NCBI RefSeq assembly: GCF_001696455.1
Contig: NZ_MAUJ01000002.1
Coordinates: forward strand, 434,001 to 498,000
From: Pseudoalteromonas luteoviolacea
Lineage (GTDB): Bacteria; Pseudomonadota; Gammaproteobacteria; Enterobacterales; Alteromonadaceae
DNA: 64,000 nt
Direction of reading: 5' to 3'
Positions 28,401-35,172 of the stretch are shown piece by piece. Made by a program: the position numbers and the translations under genes. Numbering within the stretch: position 1 is the stretch's first letter; each line of letters begins with the position of its first letter. Below the pieces are notes generated by a model. It was not told where the DNA came from, made no database searches, and worked only from the letters and a program-made list of their open reading frames with translations.

Positions 28401-28976
28401 ACCTATCCCATTGTTGAAAAAGGACGCGGGCGCTTGAGATTCATTTGTTCAGCTTCTCATACCTATGAAGATATTGATTATACGGTAAAAGCACTTATTG
28501 AAGCTGAAAAAGAAGTGAATGAAAGTTTCATTCAAAGCACGCAAAATCTAGACTGCTTAGAGGCAGATGGATTAGACAGCGCACTGCCCATGTTGAAAAA
28601 CTGGGTAAATAATTTTGTCAGCTACCTTACATTACACTTACAAAGCTGCACTGGGCCACAACCAGCTCTTGCCGTTTCGATAAAACTTGGTACCGTTAAA
28701 AAACCATTTACGATAAAAGTTGAACAAGAACAAGTTCAATTGGAGCGAAGCTTGAACAACAGCCTACCTTATTGCGAATTGCATTTAACCAGTAACACCG
28801 CACTAGAGGCACTGACAAACAACAATGAACAAGCTTTGCTGGAAGCGGTATGCCAAACAGGGTGTGTTTTAAATGGGCAAACTGAAGCATTTGTTTGGTT
28901 TATGGCAAGATTGATTGAACATAACCAAGATAAAAGTTTAAGGCCACAAGCGCAATCTTTACAAGTGCCGGTTTAG
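25422..28976 (+). CDS. NRPS-like megasynthase: adenylation - thiolation - alpha-oxoamine synthase - SCP2-like tail
   Basis: 1184 residues. Adenylation domain, about 15-510: YTSGSTGKPKG (about 160-170), FDTSVMETL, NAYGPTEDTVF, YRTGDLCRF, GRIDQQVKIRGYRIELGEIE, and the terminal lysine in LPNDKLDRSK. Thiolation domain, about 525-600: LGIDSL, with Ser558 as the phosphopantetheine site. PLP alpha-oxoamine synthase, about 665-1030: NLYFGFNRDP, GTGMGISAAATGMTDQHVEF, DEAHS at 849-853, and the PLP-lysine Lys883 in TTLSKALGSIGG. Tail, about 1045-1170: LHLTSNTALEAL, then GCVLNGQTEAF, resembling an SCP-2 sterol-carrier fold; this is tentative. Expected logic: activate an acid, load it on the carrier, then condense it with an amino acid and release CO2 to form an alpha-aminoketone. 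No condensation or thioesterase domain is present, and no tailoring genes flank it. Confidence 0.9.
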   Translation: MQKAKGETSIDHKTIYDLIKWQYELTPNSIAIIDGENKITYSQLMTAAWQITKEIEIQQIPRSSIIAVCMSRTWQLLAAMIGIHKAGCGYVPLDPNYPKNRVEYMLSHSGAKAAVVDSEHTLALCTGVETHINTQQLTVHTPCNEPTTYPAAEDLAYVIYTSGSTGKPKGVAIEHKNLVAMSHALSKLFGPTELQGVLAAASICFDTSVMETLGTLSLGGTVILAQNALELTSLPYADKVKACVMVPSSMQAILNSGPLPKNIECVVFGGEALKSALVEKVHTLTPRPRVVNAYGPTEDTVFSTLKDIKVGTKTITIGRPVENSSAVILDEKLQPVSNGIAGELCLGGHKLARGYLNDAEQTAARFIEIHVGNETTKRRLYRTGDLCRFTEAGDIEFLGRIDQQVKIRGYRIELGEIESALESLPFIKAAAVSALESETGQKSLVAYLVEQPDAPNHDVLKSQLLEHLPSYMVPQLFMSLDTLPFLPNDKLDRSKLPDLTQVRLANQKTHQDEATPLINDKLEITQSIIQQEVAALLSIAEPTLINQDTSFDSLGIDSLNLMELSSRLSNALGTSISPAVIANYPTSALLAAHIFKDQAKVNEQQTKTHIETLSQFQSLLQSSHPTFGSASVHAWDIDDKSLLVQAILQMVNRNGRNPYGKILRTGSSARGRIGDSYNDDERESIIWSTNLYFGFNRDPQVIAHATEALQNYGTGMGISAAATGMTDQHVEFEKEFANLVGKPNACLFPTGYTANLGAISGILGPNDIVVIDQLCHASIVDGARLSGATIRTFKHNDKDDLATVLAAEQSPYRTTLVVLESVYSMGEGTAPVADIVRTAKQYGALVLVDEAHSFGFYGEQGAGVCAEQGVSHQVDFIMTTLSKALGSIGGVIAASEKHVNLLKSASRAYIFQASISPADIAAALASLRILQRDDSMRAQLWDRTRYMRRKFKEAGFDLGTGDGPIVTPHFGDKEKLYAIVQSLYQRGVQTLAVTYPIVEKGRGRLRFICSASHTYEDIDYTVKALIEAEKEVNESFIQSTQNLDCLEADGLDSALPMLKNWVNNFVSYLTLHLQSCTGPQPALAVSIKLGTVKKPFTIKVEQEQVQLERSLNNSLPYCELHLTSNTALEALTNNNEQALLEAVCQTGCVLNGQTEAFVWFMARLIEHNQDKSLRPQAQSLQVPV

Positions 28977-29020
28977 ACTACTCTCACCAATAGAATCTTT
29001 CTTAGTTTTTCGTCACTGAT

Positions 29021-29048
29021 AAGCCAAGTTCTCTAAACTTGGCTTTTA
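29021..29048 (+). terminator. Intrinsic terminator of the megasynthase
   Basis: AAGCCAAGTT (29021-29030) pairs perfectly with AACTTGGCTT (29036-29045), with a five-base loop, followed by TT. It isolates the megasynthase as a one-gene unit. Confidence 0.85.
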
Positions 29049-29305
29049 CAAATTTCAAAAGCTTATTGCGTTAATCATTATTTATTGATAAAAAGCAAAA
29101 ATATAACTCTTATTTCAAGACAAAGATTTACTATGTCATAATATACTAAACAACCATGCAAACTGCGTATAATCTTAATGGGTATAAAAACGAAGAATTA
29201 GTCTTCAGAATCTTATTGTTTTAGACTATTTTAGGTAGTATATCCCCACAGGATTAAATGACGTTTGCTACACATAACACGTCAAGTTTTATACAGAGAA
29301 AGAAC

Positions 29306-29866
29306 ATGAAGAATTACCTATTAGTAGTAGCCTTACTTTTCATTTATGGCTGCTCAAATATAACGCCAGAATCAATACAACATACGCAAACAAATAGATA
29401 TTTCATCATTGAAGAAAAGACCGAACAATCTGGTGTATACGGTCTTGGCGTTACTTGGATTGAAGGGTTGGAACCAGGAGTATATAAATCCATTGGAATG
29501 GATCATAAGGGAGAGTACTTTTTAGGGCCAAATGCAAGTTTCTACAAATATGGCAAAGGTACCATGCCAGTCCACCATGTCGGCGGAGTCTGGATACCAA
29601 ATGACCCAGCTAAACCCCCTTATTTTTTTAGGATAGGAGGAGCAGTGCAAAACCTGAACAACGCAGATGGGCTTGCAATAAGCAATTCACTTGGACACAG
29701 TCAACATTATGCTGTATCGGGTCTAGGTGCCGGTTTGGGAGTTGGCATTGTAAATATGATAATTGCAGCCGATCATGGGAAATTGGTGCACGACAGAAAA
29801 GTACACAGCAAAGAGATTGTAGATCGCATTTTATCATCGCTCGCTACAAAAGAGCCCGAGAGTTAA
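29306..29866 (+). CDS. Hypothetical lipoprotein
   Basis: 186 residues from ATG 29306. MKNYLLVVALLFIYGC is a compact lipoprotein signal with cysteine at position 16. An in-frame ATG at 29258 has a good CAGGA ribosome site, but it would put 16 extra residues before the signal. The mature part contains YFLGPNASFYKYG, HHVGGVWIPND and a glycine-rich hydrophobic stretch, GLGAGLGVGIVNMIIAADHG, near the C-terminus, possibly membrane-associated. I do not recognise a family. Nothing in the context gives a function. Confidence 0.65.
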   Translation: MKNYLLVVALLFIYGCSNITPESIQHTQTNRYFIIEEKTEQSGVYGLGVTWIEGLEPGVYKSIGMDHKGEYFLGPNASFYKYGKGTMPVHHVGGVWIPNDPAKPPYFFRIGGAVQNLNNADGLAISNSLGHSQHYAVSGLGAGLGVGIVNMIIAADHGKLVHDRKVHSKEIVDRILSSLATKEPES

Positions 29867-29941
29867 AACATATTGGGCACTCGCTTCGGTTGTTACTCAA
29901 TCTTTTGATAAAGACAGCTTAATATATAAATTAAGAGGTTT

Positions 29942-29990
29942 AACAGTCAAATTAAGTTGCATTTATCAACTTAGTTTGACTGTTTTAAAA
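29942..29990. terminator. Bidirectional terminator between convergent genes
   Basis: An 18-bp stem with one wobble pair, 29942-29959 (AACAGTCAAATTAAGTTG) against 29967-29984. TTTTAAAA follows on the plus side and A-rich DNA precedes it. It serves the lipoprotein gene and the ZigA-like gene from opposite sides. Confidence 0.85.
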
Positions 29991-30013
29991 ATCGACTAAA
30001 CAGAAAAAATAAC

Positions 30014-31228
30014 TTACTCTGGCCTCAGAGGCCACTCAGGAAACGGGTCAGGTAATTTCGCCCAAAATGCCTGACCTTGAGCAAGTTCCTCTGGGGCCAA
30101 CAAACATTTATCCAATCTACTGGTAATGTCTTCTTTATCTAACCCTTGGCCAATAAACACCAGCTCTTGTCGCATATCGCCAAATGGTTCTTCCCACATA
30201 TCTGCGATTGCTTCAAGATATTCAGGGTCTTCAGGCCATTGTTCTTTAGGCACCGCTTTCCAAAAAAGTCCGGCCATACCATATCTCGCCATTCCACCAG
30301 CTTGACTCCAGCTACCAGCAATATGTGGGCGTGTTGCTAACCAAAAAAAACCTTTTGAACGCACTAACTTGCCGCTAATCTCTTTACAGTGAAGAAAGTC
30401 GTAAAACTTTTTTGGATGAAACGGGATTCTCGCGCTGTAGACAAACGCACTGATCCCATACTCTTCAGTTTCGGGTATATGCTCTCCCCGCAACTCTTTG
30501 AGCCACCCCGGTGCCAATTGTGCTTTTTCAAAATCAAATAAGCCTGTTGCGAGGACTTCTTTGATAGGTACTTGGCCATTTTGAATTGCAACTTGCTTAG
30601 CTTGGGTATTCAGGGTTTTTAATATTCCTTGCAATCGCTTTAGGTCGTTTTCGGATACGAGGTCAGTCTTACTAATCAACAAAACGTCCGCAAACTCGAC
30701 TTGCTCAACCAACAAATCAGCAACGCTACGTTGATCTTCTTCTCCTAAACTCTCACCAGTTTCTTGCAACAACTTAGCTTCATCGTAATCTTTTAAAAAA
30801 TTCAGCGCATCGACCACCGTAACCATCGTATCAAGCTTGGCAATATCTGACAGGCTATTGCCGTTTTCATCTGCAAATGTAAATGTTTCAGCAACGGGTA
30901 AAGGCTCTGAGATACCCGTAGATTCTACAACCAGATAATCGTATTTGCCTGCTTGCGCTAAACGTTGAATTTCCTCAAGTAGATCTTCACGCAAAGTACA
31001 ACAAATACATCCATTACTCATTTCTACCAGCTTTTCTTCGGCACGATTTAAGCTGACTTCGTTTTGCACAATTTCAGCATCGATATTTATCTCGCTCATA
31101 TCGTTTACAATTACCGCAACTTTCAGTCCTTCTCTGTTGCCAAGAATATGGTTTAACACGGTGGTTTTGCCTGCCCCTAAAAACCCCGACAGAATGGTGA
31201 CCGGTAACAATGACCTTGACTCAGCCAT
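30014..31228 (-). CDS. zigA: Zinc metallochaperone GTPase, ZigA-type (COG0523/CobW)
   Basis: 404 residues. Residues 10-30 hold the P-loop [32 protein letters not shown] is the CxCC metal-binding motif of the COG0523 family. [19 protein letters not shown] and the SKTDLV guanine-recognition motif complete the GTPase. The C-terminal CobW domain follows ([17 protein letters not shown]). Zur-controlled members help deliver zinc to key enzymes during shortage. The upstream dksA2-like gene, 93 bases away on the same strand, and the Zur-type palindrome before it, support this role. A G3E GTPase for another metal is less likely in this context. Confidence 0.9.
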   Translation of the reverse strand: MAESRSLLPVTILSGFLGAGKTTVLNHILGNREGLKVAVIVNDMSEINIDAEIVQNEVSLNRAEEKLVEMSNGCICCTLREDLLEEIQRLAQAGKYDYLVVESTGISEPLPVAETFTFADENGNSLSDIAKLDTMVTVVDALNFLKDYDEAKLLQETGESLGEEDQRSVADLLVEQVEFADVLLISKTDLVSENDLKRLQGILKTLNTQAKQVAIQNGQVPIKEVLATGLFDFEKAQLAPGWLKELRGEHIPETEEYGISAFVYSARIPFHPKKFYDFLHCKEISGKLVRSKGFFWLATRPHIAGSWSQAGGMARYGMAGLFWKAVPKEQWPEDPEYLEAIADMWEEPFGDMRQELVFIGQGLDKEDITSRLDKCLLAPEELAQGQAFWAKLPDPFPEWPLRPE

Positions 31229-31321
31229 AAGTACTCCTAAATTAACTTGCTGTTAAATAGAGAAGTTGCCACACCTAAACTTCATGCACCCCAATAGGCA
31301 GCAACTTAATGATAAATCTAA

Positions 31322-31753
31322 TCAATGCTTATAGAGATGCTCTCCGACCTCTTTGAGGTTTTTTACATCTGCACAGAATTCTGTGGTAGGTCTAGCTAAC
31401 AACCTAGGAATACCAATGGGTTCACCTGATTCCATGCAGTAACCATACTCGCCCAAGCGAATACGCTCTAAAGATTGAATAATCTTTGGTAAAAGCTTCT
31501 GCTCCCTCTCTACAATGCGCATCGACAGTGCCCACTGTTCCTCCCAAGATGCTCTATCATTAAAGTCAGCTAAATCTGGCTGGTCTTGCATATGCTCTTT
31601 GACTTCCCTGATCCTTTCACGTGTTGTGTCATGCAGCTCAATCAATCTTGCTTTGAAAAACGCCAATTGTGCGTCATTCATATAATCTGATTCCGGAGCC
31701 TCTAAAATTTGCTGCTCTGTCAACAGAGGTAGTTCTTTATTTTCGCCAGTCAT
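31322..31753 (-). CDS. dksA2: DksA2-like zinc-independent RNA polymerase-binding factor
   Basis: 143 residues. A coiled-coil region (about 20-105) carries the DksA tip-like DFNDRASWEEQW. It is followed by the globular LERIRLGEYGYCMESGEPIG and RPTTEFCADV. Canonical DksA has four zinc cysteines (CxxC...CxxC). Here only the first of each pair remains (CMES and CADV), as in the Pseudomonas paralogue DksA2, which works without zinc and replaces DksA in zinc starvation. The first gene of a likely operon with the ZigA-like GTPase. ATG 31753 lies 22 bases downstream of a Zur-like palindrome. Confidence 0.9.
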   Translation of the reverse strand: MTGENKELPLLTEQQILEAPESDYMNDAQLAFFKARLIELHDTTRERIREVKEHMQDQPDLADFNDRASWEEQWALSMRIVEREQKLLPKIIQSLERIRLGEYGYCMESGEPIGIPRLLARPTTEFCADVKNLKEVGEHLYKH

Positions 31754-31775
31754 TTAATAACTCAACTCACTATTT

Positions 31776-31790
31776 TGTTATAGTATAACA
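31776..31790 (-). promoter_or_regulatory. Zur-type operator of dksA2-zigA
   Basis: TGTTATA-G-TATAACA is a perfect 7-1-7 palindrome identical to the core GTTATANTATAAC reported for gammaproteobacterial Zur. On the minus strand it contains TATACT, a good -10 element, so a bound repressor would block the promoter. No Zur gene is in the window. Confidence 0.82.
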
Positions 31791-31794
31791 TAGC

Positions 31795-31813
31795 ACATAA
31801 ATTTGATTTATGT
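31795..31813. repeat. 19-bp palindrome next to the Zur box
   Basis: ACATAAAT-TTG-ATTTATGT has perfect 8-bp arms and lies four bases upstream of the Zur-type site. It could be a second operator at the -35 region of the dksA2 promoter. Confidence 0.55.
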
Positions 31814-32000
31814 ACTCTCGCAAGGAACAATTCGTGTGGCATATTGCCAATTAACTAACGAAATGTGTCCACGTTTCTAAATTTCATAAATGCGGTTTTA
31901 CTCTAATTGGCTATAGAATCTCAATCGTGAGTATGACTCAATGGCGAGCCTCATGCTTTGGCAGGTAAACTTCATCGATATGGTGGCGAAATTCACTAAG

Positions 32001-32216
32001 TTACGACAGGTGCGCCAACACCACATGCTCAATTTGGGTCAGTGCATTTTTCACTGAGTTTGAAGATAAATCGAGTTCAAGCCAACCATCTGTTCCCATG
32101 ACTTCTACCTTGTGATAAATAATGCCACCTCTTAGCTGTGAATTACCTAACTCCCCCGTTAAACGCAAAATTCCGATGCTCGTTTTCAACCGAGTTATAT
32201 GAAACGGCTTCACCAT
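32001..32216 (-). CDS. Small hypothetical protein, 71 residues
   Basis: A short cytoplasmic protein of unknown family, without signal peptide or membrane helix. It is probably mostly beta in structure (TSIGILRLTGELG, then IIYHKVEVMGTDGWLELDL). The gene is supported by a perfect AGGAGG (32221-32226 on the minus strand) four bases before ATG 32216. It lies alone, between the divergent RiPP-like peptide region and the dksA2 promoter. Confidence 0.6.
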   Translation of the reverse strand: MVKPFHITRLKTSIGILRLTGELGNSQLRGGIIYHKVEVMGTDGWLELDLSSNSVKNALTQIEHVVLAHLS

Positions 32217-32448
32217 TTAGCCTCCTCTTAGCCAGAGCGCCATTAACGCTACCAATTCACTTTAAGATCTATTTTATGAAAAATATAATATATAAATAAA
32301 CCACCAATAATTACAAAAAATAAATAGCCAATAAAACCATTTTACAACACATAAAAACCACAAAAAACAGTTCAACTAAAATCTAAATGAGTAGTAAAAT
32401 ATCGTTAATAAAATTCAATTTACAACCTTCATAATAAATGGGAGTTTA

Positions 32449-32489
32449 AATACCGGCCACATAAAAAATGGCCGAGTAATAATACCGGC
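32449..32489 (+). promoter_or_regulatory. Leader hairpin and direct repeat before the RiPP-like gene
   Basis: AATACCGGC occurs at 32449-32457 and again at 32481-32489. Between them CGGCCA (32454-32459) pairs with TGGCCG (32469-32474). The structure ends about 20 bases before the start of the 50-codon gene. It may be an RNA structure or a pair of protein-binding sites. Confidence 0.4.
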
Positions 32490-32509
32490 AAATACAATAA
32501 GGAAATACA

Positions 32510-32662
32510 ATGAAGCTTAATATCCAAAAAAAGACGCTAAAGTCACTTCAAAACAAAACCATCTCTGAAAAGCAAACGAATGATGTGGCGGGTGCAACAG
32601 CTGCTCCTCCAGGTTATTCGGTACAAGCAATGATGTGCCGCTGGACAAAAGACTTCTGTTAA
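32510..32662 (+). CDS. RiPP-like precursor peptide, 50 residues
   Basis: ATG 32510 follows AAGGAAAT. The N-terminal part MKLNIQKKTLKSLQNK is lysine- and leucine-rich, like the leaders of small 'KLNLKKK...L' natural-product precursors known in Bacteroidetes and marine Gammaproteobacteria. KQTNDVAGA, near residues 22-29, resembles the double-glycine type cleavage region with Gly-Ala in place of Gly-Gly. The presumed core is APPGYSVQAMMCRWTKDFC, with two cysteines, one terminal, and aromatic residues. There is no downstream processing enzyme or transporter. A strong terminator follows 9 bases after the stop, so this is a one-gene unit. The leader assignment is by resemblance and unproven. Confidence 0.68.
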   Translation: MKLNIQKKTLKSLQNKTISEKQTNDVAGATAAPPGYSVQAMMCRWTKDFC

Positions 32663-32671
32663 TTGTTTTTT

Positions 32672-32700
32672 GCAGAGGCTAACGTGCCTCTGCTTTCTTT
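32672..32700 (+). terminator. Intrinsic terminator of the RiPP-like gene
   Basis: GCAGAGGC (32672-32679) pairs perfectly with GCCTCTGC (32686-32693), followed by TTTCTTT. Confidence 0.88.
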
Positions 32701-33135
32701 CACCTTGTAAAACCAGTCAATGAATACAGATTACAGATACTCGTGGGCTTCTCAGCGATTTATGCGAAGGCCAGACCTATTTACCGCAAGTTCTCCGACA
32801 ATCAATCTAGGTAATCGAGTTAAAGCGACCTCTTTTTTAGTCACCCAGACAGCAACTAGGCTCATTTATTAAATTTACATTTAACTTACCAAGCATTCGA
32901 AAAGACACCATAGACTTCTCCGTAAACATAACCTTTAACAACCTGCTTGCTTTAAAAATCAATACCATACTCCAGAATAATGTTGATACTTGTTTCACTT
33001 AACATCAAAAAAGTAGTGAATCCACGCAAAAAACCAGCACTTTAAAATTAGAAATACAAAAACACATAATGAAAAAACATTGTTAATTTATCTAATAATG
33101 CTATAAATGGGTAAGGCAATATTGAGGAAATCGAA
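32701..33135. other. Intergenic region before the DUF1800 gene
   Basis: About 430 bases. A 50-codon frame from ATG 32720 to 32872 has no ribosome site and no family resemblance, so it is not called. The AT-rich end should contain the DUF1800 promoter; GAGGAAATCGAA before ATG 33136 is its ribosome site. Confidence 0.5.
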
Positions 33136-35163
33136 ATGAAGTTACTCGCCTTACTTATGGTGTTTACATTTTTACTGTCAGCCTGTGGCGGCGGTAGTGA
33201 CACGAATAACAGCAATGTGACGAACGAAGACAATAACACAAGCTCTCCCTCCCCCCCAGCAGACACCAATACTGACAATCAAACAGGCGACGACGCTCAA
33301 ACTCCTGATGCAGGCAATAATGAAGACGAAAACCCGGATGCAGGGGCAGTAGGCACGGCACCTATTGTGGATGTCAGGGCTCCCGGCAGTATTGTTCGTA
33401 AAGGCACGACGATTGTGATTGAAAGTGCCATCACTGGCGGTGATGAACAGCTCACCTATTTGTGGGAGCAAATTGCCGGCCCCACAGCAGTTATAGAGAA
33501 CCATCAATCACCGAGCCTGACTGTAACCTTGCCTGAAACACACTCTTCTACCCAAGATGATTTTGTATTTGCGCTGACAGTAACAAATCGTGAAGGGTTG
33601 AGCACCTATACTGAAACCACAATTGAGTCCATCAACGCGATGACCCAAAAACAAGCTGCAACGCTGTTACACCAAGGCACATTGGGACCGACTCATGCAG
33701 AGATTCAAGCGGCAACAGGAAAAAGTGAAGAGGAATGGATAAACGCACAATTCGCAAGCGAGACGACTTACCACATGCCTTTTTTGGAAAACTACCCAAA
33801 TAAAGAGCAACCAAATCATATCAATCGCATCGATGCGTGGTGGAAGGCTAGTTTAAGTGCGCCCGATCAGTTAAGGCAGAGAGTCGCATTTGCGCTCAGT
33901 CAAATATTTGTTGTTTCAGACGCCAACAGCGCGCTAAGAGGCGAGCCAGAAGGTATGACAAATTATTACGACATGTTGTTGAAAAATGCGTTTGGGAACT
34001 TTCGTACGTTACTTGAGTCAGTCACCTTATCTCCGGTCATGGGGGTTTACTTAAGCCACCTTGGCAACGAAAAGGCCAATTTAGATAAAAACATACGCCC
34101 TGATGAGAATTACGCAAGAGAAGTCATGCAGTTGTTCACCATAGGGTTAGATGAGCTAAACCTTGATGGCACAGTAAAGCTAGACGACAACGGTAACACG
34201 ATCCCGACGTACTCTCAGCTTGAAATTGGCGGATTTGCAAAAGTATTCACCGGCTGGACATTTGCATATTCTGCTCGCTGGAATAGACCGAGTAAAAATT
34301 ACACTCTGCCAATGCACCCCTTTGAAGATTATCATTCTAATCTTGAAAAGCACTTACTCAATGGTGAAGTAATTCCGGCAGACACAGGCGCTGAGGCGTC
34401 AATGAAGTTAGCGCTAGACAACTTATTTATGCACCCAAATGTTGCCCCTTTTATCTCAAAACAGTTAATACAACGATTGGTAAAATCGAATCCAACACCT
34501 GCATATGTTGAACGCGTTGCAACTATTTTTAATGATAATGGGCAAGGTGACCGCGGTGATCTTACTGCCGTTGTTAAGGCCATTCTCTTAGATGAAGAAG
34601 CGCGAAAGTATTCGGTCGTGTTAGAACATACTGGCAAAATCAAAGAGCCTATACTCACTAAACTGCACTTTTGGCGAACACTCAACGCAGCCTCTCAGGC
34701 CAATCGCTATTATACGTGGAATTTATCTACGACATTTGGTCAAGGCCCCTTGCTGTCTCCGTCTGTATTTAATTTCTTTAGACCCGACCACAGACCAAGT
34801 GAGCTACTTGATTCAAACTTGGTGGCTCCTGAGCTACAAATAGCCACAGATTCAAATATGATTTCTACGACAAACAGCCATTACAGCGATCTGGTATGGA
34901 GAATGGCCGAACGTAAAAGTACTTTGAACCCCAATACCATCTATATGTATGGAGAGGCACATATCTCTTTACTCGAAAACGCAGGGTTAGAAGCTTTGTT
35001 GGACCACTATGATGTCGTCTACTTTGCTGGCATCATGTCAGACGAAACGCGTAGTGCGTTAACTGATCTAGACAGCTACTTTGTAAACCGCACACCCGCC
35101 GACCGCATATCTCAATTGTTGTACATGATTTCTTTATCGCCAGAATTTAATTATCAAAACTAG
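33136..35163 (+). CDS. DUF1800 domain lipoprotein
   Basis: 675 residues. MKLLALLMVFTFLLSACGGG is a lipoprotein signal. A low-complexity Asn/Asp/Pro-rich linker (about 20-75) is followed by an Ig/PKD-like domain (about 78-170: GTTIVIESAITGGDEQLTYL, then LWEQIAGP). The DUF1800 domain (about 175-675) has QAATLLHQGTLGPTHAEIQ, LRQRVAFALSQIFVVSD, and ENYAREVMQLFTIGLDELN. DUF1800 proteins are usually encoded next to DUF1501 proteins, as here, and are exported, but their biochemical role is not established. Nine bases separate it from the DUF1501 gene, so the two are one operon. Confidence 0.92.
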   Translation: MKLLALLMVFTFLLSACGGGSDTNNSNVTNEDNNTSSPSPPADTNTDNQTGDDAQTPDAGNNEDENPDAGAVGTAPIVDVRAPGSIVRKGTTIVIESAITGGDEQLTYLWEQIAGPTAVIENHQSPSLTVTLPETHSSTQDDFVFALTVTNREGLSTYTETTIESINAMTQKQAATLLHQGTLGPTHAEIQAATGKSEEEWINAQFASETTYHMPFLENYPNKEQPNHINRIDAWWKASLSAPDQLRQRVAFALSQIFVVSDANSALRGEPEGMTNYYDMLLKNAFGNFRTLLESVTLSPVMGVYLSHLGNEKANLDKNIRPDENYAREVMQLFTIGLDELNLDGTVKLDDNGNTIPTYSQLEIGGFAKVFTGWTFAYSARWNRPSKNYTLPMHPFEDYHSNLEKHLLNGEVIPADTGAEASMKLALDNLFMHPNVAPFISKQLIQRLVKSNPTPAYVERVATIFNDNGQGDRGDLTAVVKAILLDEEARKYSVVLEHTGKIKEPILTKLHFWRTLNAASQANRYYTWNLSTTFGQGPLLSPSVFNFFRPDHRPSELLDSNLVAPELQIATDSNMISTTNSHYSDLVWRMAERKSTLNPNTIYMYGEAHISLLENAGLEALLDHYDVVYFAGIMSDETRSALTDLDSYFVNRTPADRISQLLYMISLSPEFNYQN

Positions 35164-35172
35164 GAGCCTGAC

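Noticed and set aside
32720..32872. 50-codon frame just downstream of the RiPP-like gene, considered as a second peptide
   Set aside because: No Shine-Dalgarno sequence, no leader similarity to the first peptide, and it lies beyond that gene's terminator.
33048..33507. Minus-strand frames opposite the start of the DUF1800 gene
   Set aside because: They mirror the low-complexity Asn/Asp/Pro linker and signal region of the real gene on the plus strand.
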